The notes under the pieces were generated by a model, which saw only the letters and a program-made list of their open reading frames with translations, did no database searches and was not told where the DNA came from. A program made the translations under genes and the position numbers. Below are positions 35,214-44,118 of a stretch of DNA of 64,000 bases, in pieces. Within the stretch, counting starts at the first letter, position 1, and each line of letters starts with the position of its first letter. The stretch covers positions 4,340,001-4,404,000 of the forward strand of contig NZ_CP118158.1 of assembly GCF_028747785.1 (NCBI RefSeq), written 5' to 3'. This DNA is from Halosimplex aquaticum. GTDB lineage: Archaea; Halobacteriota; Halobacteria; Halobacteriales; Haloarculaceae.

Positions 35214-36371
35214 TTAGAAAGAACTCTTGATCTTCTCGAAGAAGCCCTGCTCGACCTCGACTTCCTCGCCGCCGGCCTCGGCGAACGCTTCCAGGGCATC
35301 GCGCTGGTCCTCGTTGAGGCTCTCGGGGGTGACGACCTGGACCTGGACGTAGAGGTCGCCGTTGCCGCGCCGGCGCAGGCGGGGCATGCCCTTGCCGGAG
35401 AGGCGGAAGGTCTCCCCGCTCTGGGTGCCCTCGGGGACGTCGAGTTCGACGGCGCCGTCGACCGTGGGGACCTCGATAGTGTCGCCGAAGACGGCCTGCG
35501 GGAAGGAGATGGGCTCCTGGTGGTGCAGGTCGGCGCCGTCGCGCTCGAAGTCGGGGTGGTCCCGCACCGAGACCTCGATGAGGAGGTCGCCCTTGGGGCC
35601 GCCGCGCTCGCCGGGGGCGCCCTCGCGCTCCATGCGGAGGGTCTGGCCGTCCTCGATGCCGGCGGGGATCTCGACCGAGAGCGAGGCGTCCTCGCGGACG
35701 ACGCCGTCGCCGCGGCAGGTCGAACAGGTCTCGTCGTAGATGGTGCCCTCGCCCTCGCAGCGCCGGCAGGTCTGGCGCTGCTGGACGCGGCCCATCGGCG
35801 TCTGCTGGACGGTCGTGGTCTGTCCCTGGCCGTTGCACTCGGGGCACTGCCGGGAGTCGGTGTCGGGCGGGTGTCCCTGGCCGTTGCAGTCGGGACAGGT
35901 GTCCGGGCGCGTGACGTTGAGTTCCTTCTCGACGCCGTGGTAGGCGTCTTCGAGGTCGATGGTCAGGCCGGTGCGCAGGTCCCGGCCCTGACGGGGGCGA
36001 CTGGAACCGCCACCGCCGCCGCCGAAGAACGTCTCGAAGATGTCGGACATGTCGCCGAAGGGGCCCTGTCCGCCGCCCATGCCGCCGCCCATGCCACCCA
36101 TCCCGCCGGCGCCGCGGCCGCCGTTGTCGGTGGCGCCGTGCTTGTCGGCCTCGACGTAGCGGTCGTGGCCCAGCTGATCGTACATCTGGCGCTGCTCCTC
36201 GTCGGTGAGGACCTCCTTGGCCTTCTTGGCCTTCTTGAACTTCTCCTCGGCGTCGGGGTCGTCGCTCACGTCGGGGTGGTACTCGCGCGCCTTCTCCCGG
36301 TATGCCTCCTGGATCTCGTCCTCGCTGGCGTCCCGGGAGACCCCGAGCACTTCGTAGAAGTCCTCGCTCAT
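35214..36371 (-). CDS. dnaJ: Chaperone DnaJ
   Basis: The 385-residue co-chaperone has a J domain with HPD (about 33-35), a Gly-rich linker (GGMGGMGGGMGGG), four CxxCxGxG zinc repeats (CPDCNGQG, CPECNGQG, CRRCEGEG, CSTCRGDG) and the substrate-binding C-terminal domain. It stimulates DnaK, whose gene is not in the window. The ATG at 36371 matches the family start MSEDFYEVLGV; the frame is open further upstream. Upstream on the same strand TTCAAGTACTTCAAC may contain its TATA box. Confidence 0.95.
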   Translation of the reverse strand: MSEDFYEVLGVSRDASEDEIQEAYREKAREYHPDVSDDPDAEEKFKKAKKAKEVLTDEEQRQMYDQLGHDRYVEADKHGATDNGGRGAGGMGGMGGGMGGGQGPFGDMSDIFETFFGGGGGGSSRPRQGRDLRTGLTIDLEDAYHGVEKELNVTRPDTCPDCNGQGHPPDTDSRQCPECNGQGQTTTVQQTPMGRVQQRQTCRRCEGEGTIYDETCSTCRGDGVVREDASLSVEIPAGIEDGQTLRMEREGAPGERGGPKGDLLIEVSVRDHPDFERDGADLHHQEPISFPQAVFGDTIEVPTVDGAVELDVPEGTQSGETFRLSGKGMPRLRRRGNGDLYVQVQVVTPESLNEDQRDALEAFAEAGGEEVEVEQGFFEKIKSSF

Positions 36372-36462
36372 CGCTTGTCGCGGTGTAGTCGGTTGAAGTA
36401 CTTGAAAAGAACGGGTTCGAGACGGCGGGTCGCACGCGCGGCGGCGGGAGGGGGCTTGCGGA

Positions 36463-37068
36463 TCAGGCGCTGTCGGTGGCCGTACCGGTCTCCTCCTCGT
36501 CGCTGAGCCACCAGTCCTCGTCGTCGAGGAAGTCGTCTTCCTCGTCTTCGCCGACCGCACTGAAGTTCACGGTCTGTAGCCAGCCGTTCGGATCGAAGAA
36601 CGTGGACTCGGGTTCGAGTCTGTACACCTCCGGCTGGGGCGTGCCGTCGTCGGCGGTGTCGCCCTCGGCGTCGACGACGTAGCCGGCTTCCTGGTTGAAG
36701 TTCGGAACCTGAGCGTCTTGGGCCTGGAAGAACGTCGCGCGCTGGCCGGTCCCGAGGTAGCGGATCATCCGCGTGTTGTAGTCCGACCAGACGTTGTCCC
36801 GTACCTCCTCGACGTTCGGGACCCACTCGAGGACCGGGGACGTGATGACGAACTCCGAGAAGGGGTTGACGCTCTGTGAGAACATCAGTGCCTTCTGACT
36901 GTCCCCGCCGCCGGTGTCGGTCTCGTCGCCCTCCTGGGCGGCCGCCGCACCGGCGCCGGTGGCCGCGACGCCCGTCCCCGCGGCGGCGATTGCGCTCTTT
37001 TTCATCAGTGATCGGCGCGATTCCTCTAGCTCGTCGAACGGGAGAATCGAGTTGTCGTCGTCAGTCAT
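36463..37068 (-). CDS. Exported protein with Tat-type leader, unknown function
   Basis: The 201-residue protein has an N-terminal SRRSLMKKSAIAAAGTGVA leader with twin arginines (17-19 residues in) and an Ala-rich hydrophobic core ending AAAAQEG, a plausible Tat signal. The mature part is acidic and contains aromatic segments; its last 25 residues are Asp/Glu-rich. No family is recognised. The ATG at 37068 is chosen because the leader begins shortly after; upstream in-frame codons give non-homologous sequence. Confidence 0.72.
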   Translation of the reverse strand: MTDDDNSILPFDELEESRRSLMKKSAIAAAGTGVAATGAGAAAAQEGDETDTGGGDSQKALMFSQSVNPFSEFVITSPVLEWVPNVEEVRDNVWSDYNTRMIRYLGTGQRATFFQAQDAQVPNFNQEAGYVVDAEGDTADDGTPQPEVYRLEPESTFFDPNGWLQTVNFSAVGEDEEDDFLDDEDWWLSDEEETGTATDSA

Positions 37069-37091
37069 TGTAGCTCCGACCGCCCGTTGGG

Positions 37092-37109
37092 GATTGACGC
37101 GGATCAATC
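37092..37109. promoter_or_regulatory. Inverted repeat before the exported-protein gene
   Basis: GATTGA (37092-37097) and TCAATC (37104-37109) form a perfect 6-6-6 inverted repeat, 24-41 nt before the ATG at 37068, where the TATA box would lie. It may be a regulator site. The rest of the gap 37110-37320 shows nothing else that I can name. Confidence 0.35.
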
Positions 37110-37320
37110 TGAAGCCTGCCACTGAAACGCCCACGGAATGGGATCCTCGGAGTCGATCAGTGGAAACCACCAGATAGCGCACGGACATGTTTTCGCCCCC
37201 ACAGTCGACGGCGACAGGGCCGCTGGCGGCCGAGCACGCCCGGTTCCTGAGTCCGCGACGCTTGCAAATACCGACGACGGGACAGTTCGACCGCACTGCC
37301 TCCGCGTTCCGGCCGGTCGC

Positions 37321-37935
37321 TCAGTCGCGGTACGGCGGCGTCCGGAAGGCACTGCCACACCGCTCACAGGCACTGACGACCGTCCGATCGCCGTCGAGAG
37401 TGAGCGTCATCGAATCGGAGCCACACTCCGGGCAGGGCGCCGGGATCCGTTCGGCGCCGCAGTCGGGACAGACGAACGACAGCGCGTCGCCGCCGGTGTC
37501 CAGCCCGAGGTCGGCGCCGCCGCACTCGGGACACCGGACGGGGACGCGGACGTCAGTGCTCTCCCGCGGCGCGCCGACGGCGAACGCGAGGAGGTCGGTC
37601 TCGCCGCGGTTGTAGCCCGACTGGTATTCGCCGGGGGCGAAGCGGACTGCCTCGCCCGCGTCGACGGTGACTTCGCGGCCGGTGCGCGGCGGATCGGCGG
37701 GATCGCTCGGTGGGTCCGACTCCGGCAGCGTCTCGAAGGTCGCGGTCCCGTCGACGACGAGGAATATCTCCTCCTGGTCGGCGTGCGTGTGGAGGCCGCT
37801 AAGGAACCCCTCTCCGGGCGGGATCCGATACCGATTGAGGGCCACGTCGCTGGTGTCGAGCGGCCCGGACAGTCCGCGGCGGTCGACGTCGAGGGCAGCA
37901 CTGGGCGACAGGTCGTCGATGACGACTCGTTCCAT
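37321..37935 (-). CDS. Cupin fused to double zinc ribbon
   Basis: The 204-residue protein starts with a cupin barrel: RIPPGEGFLSGLHTHADQEEIFLVVDG carries the metal-binding His residues and Glu of cupin motif 1, and VRFAPGEYQSGYN is motif 2. The C-terminal third has four CPxCG-like pairs (CPECGG, CPDCG, CPECG, CERCG), probably two zinc ribbons. A role in metal- or sugar-linked sensing is possible but unproven. Confidence 0.8.
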   Translation of the reverse strand: MERVVIDDLSPSAALDVDRRGLSGPLDTSDVALNRYRIPPGEGFLSGLHTHADQEEIFLVVDGTATFETLPESDPPSDPADPPRTGREVTVDAGEAVRFAPGEYQSGYNRGETDLLAFAVGAPRESTDVRVPVRCPECGGADLGLDTGGDALSFVCPDCGAERIPAPCPECGSDSMTLTLDGDRTVVSACERCGSAFRTPPYRD

Positions 37936-37977
37936 GTCCCGACGGTAGGTCGGGAGCGTGAAATCTCTGTGGGAGGC

Positions 37978-38577
37978 CTACACGCCGAGCCACTCGTCGT
38001 TGCGGACCTCGTACCCGTTCTCGCGGCAGACCTTCGCCGCCTGGCGGCGCACGTCCCGCGAGCCGGGGAGCTTCTCCTTCTCCTCGATCCGCTCGACGAT
38101 CCAGTCGGCCATCACGCCGATCACCTCGTCGTCGTCGACGGCGTCGATCCCTTTGAGCTCCCGGAACGTCCGCTCGTAGGCCTCCCGCTGCGAGCCCCAG
38201 ACGCCGGCGTCGTCGAGCGTCCCGGTCGCCTCGACGATCCGCTTCATCGCGGCGGCGACCGTCGGCCGCTGGACGCGCATGCGCACGGCCTCGGGCGAGT
38301 CGAAGGTCTCCGCTTCCGTACTCGGGACGAGTTCCGCGACGTCGTACGAGCCTTCGGGCGTCTCGACCTCGTGGTAGCCGACGGCCTCGACGAGTTCAAT
38401 CCCGGTCGCCGGGAACTCCATGGTCTCCAGTTCGTCGCCGAGGTCGTCGAGGTCCCGCTCCTCGACCGGCGGTTCGGTCTCGTCGCCCCGTTCGAGTTCC
38501 TCCAGCATCGCGCGCATTCGCTGGCGGTTCTCCTCGTCGCGGGCCTGTTTGTCTCTCCCCGATTTGTCGTCTGGCAT
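37978..38577 (-). CDS. Conserved haloarchaeal protein (DUF5789-like)
   Basis: The 199-residue soluble protein begins MPDDKSGRDKQARDEE, a start shared by a haloarchaeal family I recall as DUF5789. The centre contains a conserved YDVAELVPSTEAETFDSPEAVRMRV part. No catalytic motif is evident. The ATG at 38577 is preferred to the longer open frame that begins at 38655, since the extra residues are not protein-like. Confidence 0.65.
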   Translation of the reverse strand: MPDDKSGRDKQARDEENRQRMRAMLEELERGDETEPPVEERDLDDLGDELETMEFPATGIELVEAVGYHEVETPEGSYDVAELVPSTEAETFDSPEAVRMRVQRPTVAAAMKRIVEATGTLDDAGVWGSQREAYERTFRELKGIDAVDDDEVIGVMADWIVERIEEKEKLPGSRDVRRQAAKVCRENGYEVRNDEWLGV

Positions 38578-38704
38578 ACCGCGATTTTGGGCTTCGGCGC
38601 GGATAACCCTGTGGCCGCCCCTCGTTCGCGGACGGACCTGTCCGATCCGTTTCAAAAACCGGCTTCAGCGAACGCCTTTACAGCGGGCGGCCCTCTCGTG
38701 AGAT

Positions 38705-40861
38705 ATGGCAACAGAACCCACGGACGTGCCGGACGGGTACGAGCGGGCCGCGGACCTCGATGCGGTCCGGGAGGACGGACGCGCGGTGACGACCGTCGGC
38801 GGCCACAGCGTCGCGCTGTTTCACCACGAGGGGGAGGTGTACGGCGTCGACAACCGCTGTCCGCACATGGGGTTCCCCCTCTCGAAGGGCACCGTCGAGG
38901 ACGGTCTGCTGACCTGCCACTGGCACCACGCCCGGTTCGAACTCGCCTGCGGCGACACGTTCGACATCTGGGCCGACGACGTGCAGACGTTCCCGACGGC
39001 GGTCCGGGACGGCGCGGTGTACGTCGACCCGGACCCCGAGACTGACGTGGCGCCGGAGGTCCACTGGCGAAACCGCCTGGTCGACGGGATGCGCGAAAAT
39101 CTCTCCCTGGTGCTGGCGAAGGCCGCCATTCACCTCGACCACCACGGCGAGGGGTTCACCACGCCGATGGAGACGGCTGTCGACTTCGGCACGAAGTACC
39201 GCGCCGACGGCTGGGGCCGCGGACTGACGACGCTCGGCGCGATGGCGAACCTCTACGACCAGGTCGACCACGACGAGAAACAGCGGGCGATGTTCGTCGG
39301 CGTCCGCGAGGTGGCGGCCAACTGCGCCGGCGAACCGCCGCGGTTCGACCAGTACGCGCTGAGCAACGAGGACCTCTCGAAGGCGCGCCTGAAGTCGTGG
39401 TTCCGCGAGACCTGCGAGGTCCGCGACAGCGACGGCGCCGAGCGCTGTCTCCGCGCCGCGACGGCGACCCTCCCCCCGGAGGACCTCGTCGAGATACTCG
39501 TCGCCGCCGCCACGGACCACCTCTACATGAATTCGAGTCACACGGTCGACTTCGTCAACAAGGCGTTCGAGACGCTGGACCACGTCGGCTGGGAGAAGGC
39601 CGAGGACGTCCTCGCGTCGACAGTGGACACCGTCACCGGCGGGTCGCGCGCCGAAGAGACCAACGCCTGGCGCCAGCCCATCGACGTAGCACAGTTGTGT
39701 TTCGACGCCGACGACGACATTTCGGAACTGGCCGCGGCCGGCGACGGGAAGTCCTGGGACCGCCCAGCGGACTTCGTCGAGACGCTGCTCGGCGACGACC
39801 CCCACGCCATCGACGAGGCGCTGCGGGACGCGATCCGGGAGGGCGCCACGACGGAGCAGTTGGCCCACGCGGTCGCCGTGGCGGCGATGCGGCGGGTGGC
39901 CCACTTCGCGACCAGCAACGAGTTCAGCGACTGGAACACGGTCCACCACACGTTCTCGTTCGCCAACGCGGTCGAGCAGTTGGCCGGACGCACCGACGCC
40001 GACGACCTCTACCGGGCGTGCTGGCAGGGCGCGATGTCGGTCTACCTGGACCGCTTCCTCAACCAGCCGCGGGCGCCGCTCCCCGAACCCGGAGAGGGCG
40101 ACGGCGACGACCCCGAGGCGTTGCGCGAGCGCCTGCTGGAGACGTTCGACGAGCAGGGCCGCGTCGACGAGGCCGGCCGGATCGCCAGCCGGCACTTCGA
40201 CGCCGGCGGCGACCCCGACGACCTGAAGCGGACGATGGCCGAGGGACTCCTGCGGGAGGACGCCGGCTTCCACACCCTCCAGAGCGTCGAGGCCGGGTTC
40301 GCGCAGTTCGCGGCCGCCGAGAGCGACCGTGAGCGGCGGCTCGCCCTGATCGCGCCGGCGCGGTACATGGCCGCGCACTTCCCCACGCGGCGCGAGGCCG
40401 AGCAGACGTTCACCATCGCCCACCGGCTGTATCGCGGCGAGGCGATCCACGAGGGGGTCGGAGTAGCCGGTATCGACCCCCGACAGCTAACTATCCGGCG
40501 CGAGTGGGTACCGGTAGTGATGAGGGGAGCTTCCGGACTAAGTCGGCGACGAGCGCGGCGGCGTCGAGCGGTGGGTCGTCTGGCTGCTCGTCCTCGCGGT
40601 CACCGTCGGCTCCGTCGTCTACTTCGGCGACGAGTTCCGCCGCGACAGCCCCGACGCCGACTTCACGGTGTCGTTCGACAACGAAACGGGGACGCTGACC
40701 GTCCGGCACGCCGGCGGCGACTCGATCGTCGACCGGACGACCCAGCGGCTGTCCGTGGTCGCCGTCGACACGACCACCGGGAGCACCCAGGAGGTTGTGT
40801 GGGCCAGCGATTCGGCCGGCCCGTCGAAGCGGGGACCGGGATACCCGATCGCTCGCGGTGA
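38705..40861 (+). CDS. Rieske [2Fe-2S] protein; 3-prime end probably frameshifted
   Basis: Residues 1-120 form a Rieske domain with CPHMGF and CHWHHARF (Cys-His pairs for a 2Fe-2S cluster). A long helical domain (about 130-585) of unknown activity follows; no mononuclear iron site is evident. After about residue 586 (HRLYRGEAIHEG) the sequence becomes Arg/Pro-rich noise, the mark of reading the next gene in a wrong frame. Losing one G from the five-G run 40453-40457 would give a stop at 40464-40466, ending the protein at about 587 residues. The start ATG follows TTTACAG at about 25 nt. Confidence 0.8.
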   Translation: MATEPTDVPDGYERAADLDAVREDGRAVTTVGGHSVALFHHEGEVYGVDNRCPHMGFPLSKGTVEDGLLTCHWHHARFELACGDTFDIWADDVQTFPTAVRDGAVYVDPDPETDVAPEVHWRNRLVDGMRENLSLVLAKAAIHLDHHGEGFTTPMETAVDFGTKYRADGWGRGLTTLGAMANLYDQVDHDEKQRAMFVGVREVAANCAGEPPRFDQYALSNEDLSKARLKSWFRETCEVRDSDGAERCLRAATATLPPEDLVEILVAAATDHLYMNSSHTVDFVNKAFETLDHVGWEKAEDVLASTVDTVTGGSRAEETNAWRQPIDVAQLCFDADDDISELAAAGDGKSWDRPADFVETLLGDDPHAIDEALRDAIREGATTEQLAHAVAVAAMRRVAHFATSNEFSDWNTVHHTFSFANAVEQLAGRTDADDLYRACWQGAMSVYLDRFLNQPRAPLPEPGEGDGDDPEALRERLLETFDEQGRVDEAGRIASRHFDAGGDPDDLKRTMAEGLLREDAGFHTLQSVEAGFAQFAAAESDRERRLALIAPARYMAAHFPTRREAEQTFTIAHRLYRGEAIHEGVGVAGIDPRQLTIRREWVPVVMRGASGLSRRRARRRRAVGRLAARPRGHRRLRRLLRRRVPPRQPRRRLHGVVRQRNGDADRPARRRRLDRRPDDPAAVRGRRRHDHREHPGGCVGQRFGRPVEAGTGIPDRSR

Positions 40862-41039
40862 CTCGCTGACCGTCGACGACCCCTCCGTGGACGCCGACGG
40901 CGACGAGAACTACCTCGACGCCGAGCGCAGCGTCGGCTTCTACCTGGAGCAGGGGGACCGCGTGCGCGTGGTCTGGACCGGGTCGATGCGCGGCGACACG
41001 CGCACCGTGACCATCGCGAACGCGACGCTGGGATCGTAA
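40668..41039 (+). CDS. Pilin-like protein, N-terminus probably frameshifted
   Basis: The readable frame from GTG 40668 gives 123 residues (SFDNETGTLTVRHAGGDSI) like the soluble domain of haloarchaeal type IV pilin-like proteins. In the same frame coding sense continues upstream to 40542 with a hydrophobic segment VVWLLVLAVTVGSVVYF, but a stop at 40539 precedes it and no start codon exists there. An ATG at 40520, about 25 nt after TAACTAT, is in another frame. One inserted base near 40540 would connect the two. The gene is therefore either inactivated or sequenced with an error. Confidence 0.55.
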   Translation: MSFDNETGTLTVRHAGGDSIVDRTTQRLSVVAVDTTTGSTQEVVWASDSAGPSKRGPGYPIARGDSLTVDDPSVDADGDENYLDAERSVGFYLEQGDRVRVVWTGSMRGDTRTVTIANATLGS

Positions 41040-41155
41040 CTGTCGCTGCTGGAATAGGAGAGACCGCTTCGGCCAGCACGCTAAGGAGGGGCTCGACTGC
41101 GAGCGACGGCAAGCGGTGAAAGCGCTCGGCCCGCTCGCTAGCAGTTGATCCCGGC

Positions 41156-41510
41156 ACAGGAGACAGCAGGCGATGAAAGCCCTCGGCCGCTCGCGGGGTC
41201 TGTGCGGGATATCCTCGGTCGCTGGCGCTCCCTCGGATAGTGGCCCGCGCAGACTCCGCGACCAAGCCTCGCCCTTTCAGTCCGCCAGGACAACAGCAAC
41301 GCCGCGACCGCACGACACCGCAGACGGCCTCACGCCTCCCTTGCCGATTCCTTCGCTCGCTGCGCTCGTCTTTCGAGCCTTCGTTCGCTTCGCTCACGAA
41401 GACCTCGCACGGTACTGTCGCGTCTGGCGAGAGCGAAGCTCTCGCTGACCCTCGTTTGCTTCGCTCACGAGGAAGACGAGACTCGCGACAGCGCGCGCCA
41501 CCCGGAAAAT
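41156..41510 (+). repeat. Inverted repeat copy A (about 350 bp), downstream of the ThrC-like gene
   Basis: The intergenic region 41040-41528 has no gene. From 41156 it shares blocks with the complement of 44119-44400: TGAAAGCCCTCGG, GATATCCTCG, CTCGGATAGTG, GCCTCGCCCTTTCAGTCCGC, CCGCAGACGGCCTCACGCC, TGCCGATTC, TACTGTCGCG and GCGACAGCGCGCGCCAC. Copy A has an extra duplication of TTCGCTTCGCTCACGA-type sequence. It lies between convergent genes and may hold a bidirectional termination signal. A partial start of the same unit (GGTGAAAGCGCTCGG) is at 41115. Confidence 0.7.
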
Positions 41511-41528
41511 CAGTCCGTCTGCGTCCGC

Positions 41529-42746
41529 TCAGATGCCCTTCCGCATCAGGTGACTCCGGAGGACGTCGTTCTCCTTGTTGCCGGCGACGGGGTTGACGAG
41601 CACGACGACGTCGTCGCTCCCGAGGTGGCCGCCCTCGGCGAGTTCCTGGGCGGCAGCGGCGCCGACGCCGCCGGTGGCGCTCACCTCGACGCCTTCCGCG
41701 TTGAGCGTGACGGCCGCTTCGAGGGCGTCGTCGTCGCTGGCGCCGACGGCCCACCCGCCGGTGTCGCGGACGGCGTCCAGCGCGAGCGCGCCGCCCTCGG
41801 GGTCGTCGACCTCCAGCGCGCCGACGAGGGTGTCCGGGCGCTCCCAGACCTCCGTGTCGTCCTCGCCCGCGTCGTCGGCGGCGACGACGGGCGCGCAGTC
41901 CTCCGGCTGAGCGACGTGGAGTGCGGGCGCCTCCTCCGCCAGTCCGGACTCTCTGAGCTGCTCGGCGGCGATGTGACTGCCGACGACGCCGTGGCCGTGG
42001 CCGGTGGGATGGACGACGGCGTCGGGGACCTCCCAGTCGAGTTGCTCGACGACTTCGAACAGGAGCGTCTTCGCGCCCTCGTGGCGATACGGGGTGTCGA
42101 ACGGCGCCAGCGAGTGCCAGTCGGCGTTGTCGTCGTCCGCCATCGCGCTCTCGAAGGCTTCGACGGCGTCGGGGTAACGGCCCTCGACGACGCTCATGTC
42201 GCCGCCGTGGACGTTGGTCATCGCCTTGGCGACGAACGTCGAGCGCGTCGGCACGAACGCCTCCGAGTCGAGGCCCGCGCGGGCGGCGTAGGCGGCGACG
42301 CTCTGGCCGGCGTCGCCCGTGGTCGGGAGCGCGACCTTCTCGGCGCCGTGTTCCCGCGCGGCGGTGACGGCGAGGGCGGCCCCGCGGTCGGCGGTCGTCC
42401 CGGTCGGATTTGCCCCCTCGTCTTTCACGTAGACGGCGCCGACGCCGAGTTCGTCGGCGAACGCCGGGCAGGGGACGAGCGGCGTCGTCCCCTCGTCGAG
42501 CGTGACGAGCGAGTCGGCGGGGAACGGGAGTAGGTCGGCGAAGCGGGCGACGCCGTCGAAGCGCTCGCTGGCCAGCGACTCCCGAGTCACGTCGACCGCG
42601 CCGTGGTCGTAGGTCGGCCGGAGGATCCCTCCGCAGTCCGGACAGCGGCGCGGGGCGTCCGCCGGGTCGTGGACGGCATCGCAGTCGACGCAGGCGAGGC
42701 CGTCGAGCGACGTAGTGGTCTCCATGTCCGAATCGGGGGAAGCCAT
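41529..42746 (-). CDS. Threonine-synthase-like protein lacking the PLP lysine
   Basis: The 405-residue protein has an N-terminal zinc ribbon (C19, C22, C35, C38) and a fold-type II PLP barrel very like threonine synthase: TLDEGTTPLVPCP, VYVKDEGANPTG, LPTTGDAGQSVAAYAA and TGGVGAAAA near the C-terminus. In threonine synthases the cofactor lysine lies in a GSFKDRG-type motif; here it reads GTTADRG, with A119 where the lysine should be (codon GCC at 42390-42392). It is therefore unlikely to form the usual Schiff base. It may be a pseudo-enzyme or have another activity, so no thrC symbol is given. It is divergent to the flavoprotein gene. Confidence 0.8.
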   Translation of the reverse strand: MASPDSDMETTTSLDGLACVDCDAVHDPADAPRRCPDCGGILRPTYDHGAVDVTRESLASERFDGVARFADLLPFPADSLVTLDEGTTPLVPCPAFADELGVGAVYVKDEGANPTGTTADRGAALAVTAAREHGAEKVALPTTGDAGQSVAAYAARAGLDSEAFVPTRSTFVAKAMTNVHGGDMSVVEGRYPDAVEAFESAMADDDNADWHSLAPFDTPYRHEGAKTLLFEVVEQLDWEVPDAVVHPTGHGHGVVGSHIAAEQLRESGLAEEAPALHVAQPEDCAPVVAADDAGEDDTEVWERPDTLVGALEVDDPEGGALALDAVRDTGGWAVGASDDDALEAAVTLNAEGVEVSATGGVGAAAAQELAEGGHLGSDDVVVLVNPVAGNKENDVLRSHLMRKGI

Positions 42747-42842
42747 CGACTAATCACTGTCCGTTCGCCGGCGCACGGCGGGTCCAAGGCGCCGCGGGAC
42801 GGAGACACGGGGCGTTTTGTGGGACCGGTCCATGGTGGAGAT

Positions 42843-44105
42843 ATGAGCGACGTCGTCATCGTCGGCGGAGGACTGGCCGGCCTGGTCGCCGCACGGCGCC
42901 TGGCCGCTGAGGGCGCGGACGTGACGCTGTTCGAACGCCGCGACGAGGTGGGCGGGCGCGTCCGCTCGCGGGAGGTCGACGGGTTCACCCTCGACCGCGG
43001 CTTCCAGGTGCTCTTCTCCGCCTACCCGGCCGTCCGGGAGGAACTCGACCTCGATGCACTGGACCTGCGGACGTTCGCCCCCGGCGCGACCATCGCCCGG
43101 CCGGACCACCGCTCGACGCTCGCCGATCCCTTCCGGGCCCCGTTCGCGGCCATCGAATCGGCCATGAACCCCGACGTGACCCTGGGCGACAAGTTCCGGG
43201 TCCTGCGGCTGCGCCGCGAACTCGGGAACGCGGACCCCGAGACGCTCCTCGACGGGCCCGAGGAGTCGATCCGCGACTACCTCGACCGGCGGGGGTTCTC
43301 CGACCGGTTCGTCGAGAACTTCGCCGCGCCCTTCTACGGCGGCATCACGCTCGACCGCTCGCTGTCGACCGACGCCGGCGTCTTCCGCTACACCTTCTCG
43401 ATGCTCTCTCGCGGGAGCACCGCCGTCCCGGCCGACGGCATGGGAGCCGTTCCCGCTCAACTCGCGGACCGCGCCCGAGCGGCCGGCGCGACGATAGAGA
43501 CCGGTATCGAGGTCTCCGGGGTCGAAGGCGACGAGGGCGGCGCGACCGTCGAGGCGGGCGGTGAGACGGTCGACGCGGACGCCGTCGTCGTCGCCACGGA
43601 CCCCAGGAGCGCGACGGACCTGACGGGCGTCGAGTCGATCCCGACCGACGCGCTCGGATGCGTCACCCAGTACTTCTCGACGCGCGAGCACCGCTCGCTC
43701 GATACCGGATACCGGATCGTCCTCAACGCGAGCGGCGGGGCTCCGAACACCGTCGCGCCGCTCTCGACGGTCGCGCCGGAGTACGCCCCCGACGGGAAGG
43801 CGCTGCTCTCGGCGACGACGCTCGGCGACCCCGACCGGAGCGACGAAGAACTCGCCACGGCCGTCCGGGACGCGCTCGTCACCTGGTACCCCGAACACCG
43901 CTTCGACGACCTCGAACTCGTCGCCACCGACCGCGTCGAGTTCGCCCAGTTCGCCCAGCCGCCGGGCTTCCGCGACGACCTGCCCGCGGTCGACGACCCG
44001 GACGGCTCGGTCTACCTCGCCGGCGACTACACGCAGTGGTCCTCGATACAGGGCGCGCTGGAGAGCGGTCAGGTCGCGGCAGACGCCGTCTCGGGCGAGA
44101 TCTGA
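42843..44105 (+). CDS. FAD-dependent amine-oxidase-like protein
   Basis: The 420-residue flavoprotein has VVIVGGGLAGLVAARRLAA (4-22) and VGGRVRSREVDGFTLDRGFQV, the two FAD-binding segments of the amine oxidase / protoporphyrinogen oxidase / phytoene desaturase superfamily, and a C-terminal YLAGDYTQWSSIQGALESG. The substrate is unknown. The ATG at 42843 is chosen because the dinucleotide motif starts at residue 4; in-frame codons further upstream lie in the divergent promoter. It is transcribed away from the ThrC-like gene. Confidence 0.85.
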   Translation: MSDVVIVGGGLAGLVAARRLAAEGADVTLFERRDEVGGRVRSREVDGFTLDRGFQVLFSAYPAVREELDLDALDLRTFAPGATIARPDHRSTLADPFRAPFAAIESAMNPDVTLGDKFRVLRLRRELGNADPETLLDGPEESIRDYLDRRGFSDRFVENFAAPFYGGITLDRSLSTDAGVFRYTFSMLSRGSTAVPADGMGAVPAQLADRARAAGATIETGIEVSGVEGDEGGATVEAGGETVDADAVVVATDPRSATDLTGVESIPTDALGCVTQYFSTREHRSLDTGYRIVLNASGGAPNTVAPLSTVAPEYAPDGKALLSATTLGDPDRSDEELATAVRDALVTWYPEHRFDDLELVATDRVEFAQFAQPPGFRDDLPAVDDPDGSVYLAGDYTQWSSIQGALESGQVAADAVSGEI

Positions 44106-44118
44106 GGGGAGCTCGATC

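Noticed and set aside
41040..41528. CRISPR array in the repetitive intergenic region
   Set aside because: Repeated blocks are not evenly spaced and no unique spacers separate them; no cas gene is present.
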